Virus record (IMG/VR): IMGVR_UViG_3300005056_000019
Location: 1-33,773 of that record
Direction: 5' to 3' (one strand)
DNA: 33,773 nt
DNA from: a virus
The notes below the pieces were generated by a model, which was not told the DNA's origin, did no database searches, and was given only the letters and a program-made list of their open reading frames with translations. The position numbers and the translations under genes were made by a program. This document shows positions 1 through 5,599 of the stretch, piece after piece (the first letter of the stretch is position 1; each line of letters starts with the position of its first letter).

Positions 1-99
1 TTAATATTATTAAGTTTATTTTAAAAAACATAATTGTTTATTATATTTTATTATTAACAATAATTTTTAATATTTGTTTATTATTTAATATAATTTTAA
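1..99. repeat. Left telomere: 99-bp terminal inverted repeat
   Basis: Positions 1-99 are an exact reverse complement of 33675-33773, and identity stops abruptly at base 100. Only 5 of 99 bases are G or C (14, 29, 36, 58, 76). Joined end to end, the two copies make a 198-bp perfect palindrome centred on TTAATTAA, the shape expected for a protelomerase target. An internal direct repeat TTGTTTATTAT occurs at 34-44 and 74-84, and TTATT-AAC-AATAA at 51-63 is a small hairpin. With the adjacent protelomerase gene, a hairpin telomere is the best reading; covalent closure itself cannot be seen in the sequence. Confidence 0.88.
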
Positions 100-111
100 A
101 TGTTTTTTATG

Positions 112-144
112 TATAATGTATTATAATTAATTACAATTAAAGGG
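112..144 (+). promoter_or_regulatory. Protelomerase promoter and ribosome site
   Basis: TATAAT occurs at 112-117 and again at 122-127, just inside the telomere repeat. AAAGGG at 139-144 lies 5 nt before the ATG at 150. No clear -35 is visible; the candidate TTTAAA at 94-99 would lie inside the telomere, so promoter strength could depend on the telomere conformation. Confidence 0.45.
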
Positions 145-149
145 CTTAT

Positions 150-1385
150 ATGTTTAATTTAACTCAATTTCTAAAAAGTTATAACAAAAAATTGCACTGG
201 AACCATAGAATTAAAAACTATATCCAAAGTGAAAACAAACTACTGGAATTTAACAAAGATAAAGCGAATTATTACAGTAATGTTGAGACTGCTATTGCAT
301 TTATAGGAGCTGTATCAATAGCTAGAGAGCTAAAGCTAAACATATCTAATGATTTGTATAAACGAAGAGTTTTAGAGCTTAAAAGTGAGGTTATTAATGT
401 TCCAGTAGCTACTCAAAAAGTATCAAAGAGCTTAGAGAATGACCACTTTAATATTTATGGAGTTAAAAATATTCACGAACTCGCTGAACATATTATTGAA
501 GACATTAAAAAAGTTGAAGTAGATGAGATAAAAGAAGTATTTAAAGATTATGTTTACTTCTTTACATATTCATATAAATATAATTCAATTAGGACTCATG
601 TAGCTACAATTAGAAGAGCTATAAGAGAGTCAGACCTATCTCAAGAGCAAAAAGATATGGGAGTTCATGAATTTAAATTTAGTGAGCGAGTTCACGACTG
701 GTTAAATGCTGGTGGTAAGCAAAACAGAACTAGCAATATGACAGAGGTTTTAAAACCTATTGAAGTTTCTTTTTTAAATGACTTTGTATCAAAATCTAAA
801 AAATATTTAGATGTTAAAGTAAATAAAGCAAATAGAAAACTTGTATTTACTCATGTATCAACTATTTTAGCTTTATCAATTGGTAGAAGATTGACTGAGC
901 TTGTTAGCAAATCAGAGTTTAAAAAAGTTAGTGATTATAAAATAGAAGTTATTGGATTAGCAAAAAAAAGACATGATGAAGTAGCAACTATTATAGTACC
1001 TACTTTGTTTTTAAATGCTGATGAGGTTATAAGAGCTGTATCTGTATTAAGAGATATACTTCCAAGCTCTCTGAGAGTCCAAGAGCAAAGAGATAAACAT
1101 GCTCACAACCTAGCAGACTTTAAACTCATTGATAAGAGGCTATCAGTTCAAGGAAGTAAGTTTGCAAGTTTAAGAGCGATGTATGCAGTTGTATCAGAAC
1201 TGATCTACAACCAAAACAATATCATCGAAGAGAATCGCAAACCTCAAGCAACTTTCATCCAGCAACTGTTAGGTCATGGAAGTGAAGACTTCACTACATA
1301 CCAACACTACTACAAGAGACAAGTTCTTCTTAAAAACTTTGATTTACAAAGCTACCTAAACACTTCTAAAACTGCAATGATATAA
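150..1385 (+). CDS. Protelomerase (telomere resolvase)
   Basis: A 411-residue tyrosine-recombinase-type enzyme that would cut and rejoin the replicated telomere palindrome into two closed hairpins. Visible catalytic pattern: GRRLTEL with R247, a beta-hairpin lysine at K272/K273 (AKKRHD), R342 in SLRAMYA, H376 in LLGHGSED, and the nucleophilic tyrosine among Y384, Y387 and Y388 (TTYQHYYK). The long N-terminal part before the catalytic domain fits telomere resolvases better than integrases. It starts 50 bp inside the left telomere with a good ribosome site and is followed by a hairpin terminator. An ordinary integrase is the alternative, but the 99-bp terminal inverted repeats argue strongly for resolvase. 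Confidence 0.88.
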   Translation: MFNLTQFLKSYNKKLHWNHRIKNYIQSENKLLEFNKDKANYYSNVETAIAFIGAVSIARELKLNISNDLYKRRVLELKSEVINVPVATQKVSKSLENDHFNIYGVKNIHELAEHIIEDIKKVEVDEIKEVFKDYVYFFTYSYKYNSIRTHVATIRRAIRESDLSQEQKDMGVHEFKFSERVHDWLNAGGKQNRTSNMTEVLKPIEVSFLNDFVSKSKKYLDVKVNKANRKLVFTHVSTILALSIGRRLTELVSKSEFKKVSDYKIEVIGLAKKRHDEVATIIVPTLFLNADEVIRAVSVLRDILPSSLRVQEQRDKHAHNLADFKLIDKRLSVQGSKFASLRAMYAVVSELIYNQNNIIEENRKPQATFIQQLLGHGSEDFTTYQHYYKRQVLLKNFDLQSYLNTSKTAMI

Positions 1386-1389
1386 ACCA

Positions 1390-1433
1390 AAAAGGTACAC
1401 CACCACCAAGAGTGGCGATGGAGTACCTTTTTT
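1390..1433 (+). terminator. Terminator after protelomerase gene
   Basis: AAAAGGTAC (1390-1398) pairs with GTACCTTTT (1423-1431), and the T run continues to 1433. It starts 5 nt after the stop codon. The right arm, GCGATGGAGTACCTTTT (1415-1431), is exactly repeated inside a methyltransferase gene at 29345-29361. Confidence 0.7.
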
Positions 1434-1434
1434 A

Positions 1435-1506
1435 TGTGAGTCAGCTGCGGAACTTTTCTGTGACTATCCCTGGCATAAAGAGTGTGTCATTAGTATCATC
1501 TTTTAT
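1435..1506 (+). repeat. 24-bp repeat cluster A (3 units)
   Basis: Units begin TGTGAG (1435), TGTGAC (1459) and TGTGTC (1483), exactly 24 bp apart. Each has a G+C-richer middle and an A/T-rich end. The first two units closely match the first two of cluster E (29641). It lies directly downstream of the protelomerase terminator. Proposed as a binding array, perhaps for the RHH partition protein. Confidence 0.75.
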
Positions 1507-1540
1507 CTCAAGTATCACCTTTTTTAGCGATGTAATTTTT

Positions 1541-1630
1541 TCCGAGTATTATCTGAACTCCCACCCTTTACCTTTTTAGAGGCTCTCCAACACTATCAAC
1601 TTAAATTGAGTTCCACATATTCGGAGTAAA
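1541..1630. other. Imperfect inverted repeat in non-coding region
   Basis: A stretch around 1541-1560 (TCCGAGTATT, then TGAACTC) is mirrored imperfectly around 1608-1627 (GAGTTCC, then ATTCGGA). No gene is visible here. The whole 1386-2025 gap holds the terminator, repeat cluster A, this element, the GTTACCAA iterons and the G9 run. Confidence 0.35.
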
Positions 1631-1653
1631 ACATTAGTCAAAAAAAAACAACT

Positions 1654-1951
1654 GTTACCAAAGTTACCAAGTGTTACCAAGTTGTTACCAAAATAAAAAC
1701 AGCTACAAAGTACCATAAAATAGGAGTTTATAAAGAAGTGTTACCAAAGTTACCAAATAATAGATATATAGCCTCACAACAAATAAAATATAATTTAAAA
1801 ATAAAAATAAAAAATATTTCTGATAGGGGGGGGGTATATCTCAAAACTTGGTAACACTAAACAGTTTAAAAAAACATTCTAAAAAAGCCTTTGAGATAGG
1901 CTTAGAAGCTTTTTAAAAGTGTTACCAACAAAATGGTAACATTTTGGTAAC
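1654..1951. repeat. GTTACCAA iterons, candidate replication origin or control region
   Basis: Nine exact copies of GTTACCAA plus one with a single mismatch lie within 298 bp. Forward copies start at 1654, 1663, 1673, 1684, 1740, 1749 and 1921; reverse copies (TTGGTAAC) are at 1848-1855 and 1944-1951, with the one-mismatch copy at 1933-1940. Spacings of 9-11 bp in the first group put the boxes on one face of the helix. Iterons of this kind are typical of plasmid origins and copy-control sites. The region is A+T-rich. Which protein binds is unknown; the primase/helicase genes lie 2-4 kb downstream. Confidence 0.6.
1826..1834 (+). repeat. G9 homopolymer tract
   Basis: Nine consecutive G residues occur in an otherwise A+T-rich non-coding region, between iterons. 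Tracts of this length are typical slip-prone contingency loci in Campylobacterota. No open reading frame crosses it, so any effect would be on spacing or transcription. Confidence 0.6.
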
Positions 1952-1993
1952 GAGGCTTTTAAATGGGTATTTTTATACAAAAAGAGATAAACT

Positions 1994-2011
1994 AATAAGA
2001 TTAATTTTATA
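1994..2011. promoter_or_regulatory. Second repressor operator (imperfect)
   Basis: AATAAGATTAATTTTATA matches the perfect 18-bp palindrome at 3304-3321 at 16 of 18 positions. It sits 15 bp upstream of the start at 2026, so the gene there is probably under the same repressor. Confidence 0.55.
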
Positions 2012-2025
2012 AAAAAAGGATAGAG

Positions 2026-2523
2026 ATGATAAAAATGAGTAAAAAAACAAAGATAATAGGTTCGATAGTAATAGTTCTTATCATGATAGCTTCAGCACCA
2101 TCTAAAGAAGAGAAAGATGCAGAACAAAAAGTGAGTATGGAAAAATTAAAAGTAGAAGTGTTAAAAATAAATGCTTTAAATGTAGATGATAATCTATATG
2201 CATATAAAAATTTAGTCAGTTACTACCCTGAAAATAAAACATATAAAAGTAAATATGCAAAATATAAACACATGTCAGATATTGAAACAATGTGCAGAAC
2301 TAAATCAAGAGAGCAAGATAAACAATCTTTAAAAAATCCAAATACATACAATGGCGAAACCGATAGGTTCAATAAATGGCTTTCATCAAAAGAGTTTATA
2401 ACGAGTTCTTCTTTTATGGGTAAAAATTCTTTTAATGTTGAGTTTAAATTTAACTCTCAATATAAATGTAGCATTACCAAAGAGGGTGTACAAATAGAAA
2501 AAATGTATATGAAACAACTATAA
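2026..2523 (+). CDS. Membrane-anchored protein of unknown function
   Basis: A 165-residue protein with an N-terminal hydrophobic anchor (roughly residues 8-24, KIIGSIVIVLIMIASA) followed by a soluble, lysine-rich domain, so it is probably exposed outside the cytoplasmic membrane or retained by a signal anchor. No family is recognised. The segment NLVSYYPENKTYKSKYAKY resembles helical repeats of small envelope proteins. AAAGGA precedes the ATG; a second in-frame ATG lies 9 nt further on. An operator-like copy of the repressor site lies just upstream, suggesting it belongs to the repressor regulon, perhaps as an exclusion or lysogenic-conversion gene. That role is inferred from position only. 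Confidence 0.65.
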   Translation: MIKMSKKTKIIGSIVIVLIMIASAPSKEEKDAEQKVSMEKLKVEVLKINALNVDDNLYAYKNLVSYYPENKTYKSKYAKYKHMSDIETMCRTKSREQDKQSLKNPNTYNGETDRFNKWLSSKEFITSSSFMGKNSFNVEFKFNSQYKCSITKEGVQIEKMYMKQL

Positions 2524-2532
2524 ATTAAAATA

Positions 2533-2580
2533 TGTGACCGTGCTGCATAAACAAAGTGTGACGGTCCGGTTAGTTTTTTA
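2533..2580 (+). repeat. 24-bp repeat cluster B (2 units), possible terminator
   Basis: TGTGAC at 2533 and 2557, 24 bp apart, lie in the short gap between two convergent genes and run into the 3' end of the repressor gene. GACCGT (2536-2541) and ACGGTC (2561-2566) also form an inverted repeat followed by a T run, so it may double as a terminator for the rightward gene. Confidence 0.6.
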
Positions 2581-3244
2581 AAATTCGACCTATGACAATT
2601 CCAACTATCTCTAAGTGCTCTTGGCTCTCAGTCTTATTTATCTCTTCATCAGGATAAGCTTTATTACATGAAGATATGATTATATTTCCGTTTGTTCTAA
2701 AAGATAAATTTTTAACCATAATTCCGTTAACAGTTTCTATAATATATTTTCCATCTGCAAGATTATATTGTCCTTTTGCAAGTGGAGAAAATAAAACTAT
2801 ATCAGAACTATCAACATAAGGTTTCATGCTATCTCCTATTACTTCAATAGCTTTAACCTCTTTATCTTTATACCCTCTTTTGATAGAATGAGAATCTATA
2901 TATAAATGGTCTATAATTTCTATATTTTCAATTACTCCAGTTGAACCAGCTCCAACATATCCATCAAGTAAAGGAACTCTAATAATATCCTTTATCATTT
3001 CACTATTTGAAAATTGACTTAATGCATATTCACTATCATCAAATAAAAATTGAACTGGAATTTTTAAAACCATAGCTAATACTTCAATAACTTCTAATTT
3101 AGGATTAGCTTTTTTTCCACTTTCATAACCTTGAATATTAGCTGGACTAAAGTTAGTTTTAACAATTTGAGATACACATATACCTAAATGATATTGAGTG
3201 TATCCTATTTTTTTTCTATATTTTTTTAATAGTTCACTAAACAT
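2570..3244 (-). CDS. Phage repressor, HTH plus S24 (LexA/CI-like) protease domain
   Basis: A 224-residue repressor. The N-terminal HTH (about residues 1-65) includes GYTQYHLGICVSQIV and SPANIQGYESGKK. The C-terminal S24 domain has the A-G cleavage site (residues 99-100, in GYVGAGSTG), the catalytic serine S139 in IGDSMKPYV and lysine K178 in GIMVKNL. These predict RecA-stimulated self-cleavage and thus SOS induction of the prophage. It is transcribed leftward, divergent from a Cro-like gene, with a perfect 18-bp palindrome in the 105-bp gap. Autoregulation and repression of the rightward early operon are inferred from this classic arrangement. Confidence 0.88.
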   Translation of the reverse strand: MFSELLKKYRKKIGYTQYHLGICVSQIVKTNFSPANIQGYESGKKANPKLEVIEVLAMVLKIPVQFLFDDSEYALSQFSNSEMIKDIIRVPLLDGYVGAGSTGVIENIEIIDHLYIDSHSIKRGYKDKEVKAIEVIGDSMKPYVDSSDIVLFSPLAKGQYNLADGKYIIETVNGIMVKNLSFRTNGNIIISSCNKAYPDEEINKTESQEHLEIVGIVIGRILKN

Positions 3245-3303
3245 AATAATAATCCTTTTTTAAAAAATACTACTATAGTTATTATATCGACAAAAATAAT
3301 AAT

Positions 3304-3321
3304 AATAAGATTAATCTTATT
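3304..3321. promoter_or_regulatory. Repressor operator, perfect 18-bp palindrome
   Basis: AATAAGATTAATCTTATT is its own reverse complement and lies between the divergent repressor and Cro-like genes. A 16/18 copy lies upstream of the gene at 2026. Confidence 0.65.
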
Positions 3322-3349
3322 TTAATAAGGGTAAGAGTATTATTCTCAT

Positions 3350-3556
3350 ATGAAAAAAGAATATAAAGATTATTTATCCATAATAAAAGGTTTTGAAATT
3401 AGAGAAACTGCCTTAGTTATTGGAGCAAGTGAAGATGTACTTAGAAAGTATGTCAGAGGCGAGACTTATCCACGACTACCAATAGCAGTTATATTAGAAG
3501 ATAAATTTGATATACCTTGTAAATTTTGGATATTAAATCATGAGAAAAATAAATAA
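3350..3556 (+). CDS. Cro-like small HTH protein
   Basis: A 68-residue protein with a helix-turn-helix-like core (RETALVIGASEDVLRKYVRG). It is the first rightward gene after the operator, opposite the S24 repressor, which is the usual place for a Cro-type antirepressor or early regulator. The ribosome site is weak (GTAAGAG about 12 nt upstream). It overlaps the next gene by 17 bp. The assignment rests on position and the HTH-like sequence. Confidence 0.6.
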   Translation: MKKEYKDYLSIIKGFEIRETALVIGASEDVLRKYVRGETYPRLPIAVILEDKFDIPCKFWILNHEKNK

Positions 3557-4007
3557 AATGTATTCCACTAAAGAAATTGCTACTATTTTAGAAGTTGATG
3601 AGAGAACTGTGAGAAATTATATAACTCAAGGTCTTTTAAAAGCTGAGAAAACTGGTAAAGATTTCAAAATCAATACTCACTCTTTAAATGATTATTTTAA
3701 AAACCATCTAAACAAAACACGAATTGCTACTGGTAAAAATAAAAAACTTACATCTAATGAAGTCCAGCACCTAGAAGCTTTTATACAGTATTTAAAAAAC
3801 ACAAATACAATTGAAGAATTTATAACTATCTTTGAAAGTAAAGAGTTTGATATTCCTTTTTTAGAGGTCTATCAAAGATTTACACGAAACAAAATAATAA
3901 AGCAAGATAAAAAAGAGGGCATGACATATAAAGAACTGGCTACTAAAAACAATTTGCACATAAAGACCATCGAAAAAATACTAAAAAATGAAGATGCAAA
4001 TAAATGA
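3540..4007 (+). CDS. Two-HTH DNA-binding protein (MerR/excisionase-like N-terminus)
   Basis: 155 residues. The N-terminal YSTKEIATILEVDERTVRNY followed by ITQGLLKAEKTGKDFKI is a MerR/excisionase-type winged HTH (about residues 8-50). A second HTH-like segment (MTYKELATKNNLHIKTIEKI) lies near the C-terminus. It overlaps the Cro-like gene by 17 bp and precedes the primase by 33 bp, so it belongs to the early operon. Possible roles are replication-origin binding or early regulation. An excisionase role is unlikely because there is no integrase. Confidence 0.6.
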   Translation: MRKINKMYSTKEIATILEVDERTVRNYITQGLLKAEKTGKDFKINTHSLNDYFKNHLNKTRIATGKNKKLTSNEVQHLEAFIQYLKNTNTIEEFITIFESKEFDIPFLEVYQRFTRNKIIKQDKKEGMTYKELATKNNLHIKTIEKILKNEDANK

Positions 4008-4040
4008 ATACTATAATACAGATAAAAAAAGGTTTAGAAT

Positions 4041-5213
4041 ATGAGTAATCAATTAACAATCTCAGAACTAAAACAAAGAGTAGATATAGTTGAATATATT
4101 GGCAATAAAATACAACTTAAAAAAAATGGTGCGAATTTTAGTGCTTGTTGTCCGTTTCATGATGAGTCTACACCAAGTTTTCAAGTTTCTCCAAGTAAGC
4201 AAATTGCTACTTGTTTTGGTGGGTGTACAAATGGTAAAGGTAAAGCTTTTGATATTTTAGATTTTATACAAAAGTTTCATAATGTTTCAAACATAGAAGC
4301 TATAAATCTTTTAAGAGAGTATGCTGGTTCTCCATACCAAGCTTATTCAACACCTCAAAATTATCAAGCTCAAAAACAAGAAACTCCAAAAGATAAAACA
4401 GCGATACAAACAAAGTTAAATAAAACAGCTACAGCTCTGATGCATAATCACAATAAGCTTACTATTTTTAAATTGATACCAACTGAACATGAAAACAGAA
4501 CTGATCTATATGTTCTTATTCATGAGCTGTATCATAAGCTCTTTGAGAAAAAACAATTTACTATGAGCATGGAGCTTAAAAAAAGAACTAACTATATGCT
4601 GAAATATATTTTAGCTTATGACTCGTTTTTTAAGTGTCCAGCGATTATCATCCGTGACCATACAGGTGTGGTTTGTGATATCGCAAAATATAGACCTCAG
4701 AAACCTGATAGTTTCTCAAGCTTTTCAAATCCTAAATACATGTATATAAAAGAGGAAGATAAACTCAAAGACAGAGGGGATGACTTCCTATACCCATTTA
4801 GTAAAGAGATGGATAGACTCATAGATAAGCATAATTTCTTTTTTATAGGCGAGGGTTTAAAGAATGCTCTTGTTGCTTTTTTATTTGGAGTTCCTTTTAT
4901 ATCTCTAGAAAGTGTAAGTAATGGCATTAGTGAGAATTTAAAAGACTACATAAAAGAAAAATCAAAAAATAAAACCATAATAGGAGCATTCGATGGCGAT
5001 GAAAAATTAAATGATGACAAAAGCTACAGCAAAGGACATGGAGCTTATTTAAAAGCAAAAGAGGTACTAGGTATAGAGTTCAATAATCTTTTTAAGTTTG
5101 ATAGTAATATAGATTTTGCAGACTACTTAAAAGATGAAAATAATCTTATTGATTTTGATAAAAAGTTTAACGACTTATTTATAAATATGTTTAAAAATGA
5201 AACAACCACATGA
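4041..5213 (+). CDS. DNA primase, CHC2 zinc finger plus Toprim
   Basis: 390 residues. The N-terminal CHC2 zinc finger has CPFHDESTPSF (C37, H40) and CFGGC (C58, C62), with one extra glycine compared with the usual CFGC. DFIQKFHNVSNIEAINLL follows, as in DnaG-type primases. A Toprim-like region begins near residue 270 with IGEGLKNALVAFLFG (catalytic Glu) and continues with GAFDGDEKLNDD (Asp residues). It would make RNA primers for replication of the linear element. In N15-type phages primase and helicase are one polypeptide; here they seem split between this gene and the one at 5600. Confidence 0.82.
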   Translation: MSNQLTISELKQRVDIVEYIGNKIQLKKNGANFSACCPFHDESTPSFQVSPSKQIATCFGGCTNGKGKAFDILDFIQKFHNVSNIEAINLLREYAGSPYQAYSTPQNYQAQKQETPKDKTAIQTKLNKTATALMHNHNKLTIFKLIPTEHENRTDLYVLIHELYHKLFEKKQFTMSMELKKRTNYMLKYILAYDSFFKCPAIIIRDHTGVVCDIAKYRPQKPDSFSSFSNPKYMYIKEEDKLKDRGDDFLYPFSKEMDRLIDKHNFFFIGEGLKNALVAFLFGVPFISLESVSNGISENLKDYIKEKSKNKTIIGAFDGDEKLNDDKSYSKGHGAYLKAKEVLGIEFNNLFKFDSNIDFADYLKDENNLIDFDKKFNDLFINMFKNETTT

Positions 5214-5230
5214 AACATATTAATAAACTA

Positions 5231-5260
5231 TTGACTTTATACATACAAAGTAAGTATAAT
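5231..5260 (+). promoter_or_regulatory. Sigma-70-type promoter
   Basis: TTGACT (5231-5236), an 18-bp spacer and TATAAT (5255-5260), just after the primase stop codon. It would drive the small RHH gene at 5290 and probably the helicase beyond. Confidence 0.65.
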
Positions 5261-5289
5261 AATTTATCTAAAGCAAAAGAGGTCTAAAA

Positions 5290-5481
5290 ATGGGTGAAGA
5301 TAATAATCCAACTCTATTTCCAGTTAAATATAAAAGAGTTAAAAAAACATATACGATTAGAGAAGATGTTGCTAAGGATTTTATAGATAATAGTATCAAT
5401 GAAAATATGTCTTCAATTGTTGAAAAATTATTGAAAGGTTATTTAGCAAGTAGAGGTTTTGAGAAATATAAAGTAGTTTAA
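5290..5481 (+). CDS. Small ribbon-helix-helix (CopG-like) protein
   Basis: 63 residues. KKTYTIREDVAKDFID followed by NMSSIVEKLLKGYLA fits a ribbon-helix-helix fold (beta strand, two helices), a family of small DNA-binding copy-number and partition regulators. It has its own promoter at 5231 and precedes a two-hairpin element at 5485-5563 and the helicase. This places it as a candidate regulator of replication, by analogy with CopG in plasmids. Confidence 0.6.
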   Translation: MGEDNNPTLFPVKYKRVKKTYTIREDVAKDFIDNSINENMSSIVEKLLKGYLASRGFEKYKVV

Positions 5482-5484
5482 GAG

Positions 5485-5563
5485 TAGCTGGTAAACAGCT
5501 AAACTTAGTAAAAGGCAAATTAATACCGTTCGTGGTTGTCCGTATTATACCTTTTACTAAGTT
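5485..5563. other. Two-hairpin element upstream of the helicase gene
   Basis: Hairpin 1: TAGCTG (5485-5490), loop GTAAA, CAGCTA (5496-5501). Hairpin 2: AACTTAGTAAAAGG (5502-5515) pairs perfectly over 14 bp with CCTTTTACTAAGTT (5550-5563), with an inner stem TAATAC (5521-5526)/GTATTA (5542-5547) and a G+T-rich loop. It lies in the 118-bp gap between the RHH gene and the helicase. It could be a structured leader, a binding site for the RHH protein, or an origin element such as a primase or single-strand initiation site. Confidence 0.6.
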
Positions 5564-5599
5564 AAAAAATCAAGAGTTTTATAACAAAAGGGTTGATTC

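Noticed and set aside
1-99. Transposon terminal inverted repeats
   Set aside because: No transposase or target duplication is present, and the repeats occupy the extreme ends of a full phage-plasmid next to a protelomerase gene.
1435-1506. CRP-type operators because of TGTGA
   Set aside because: CRP sites are inverted TGTGA-N6-TCACA. Here the motif repeats directly every 24 bp with no TCACA partner.
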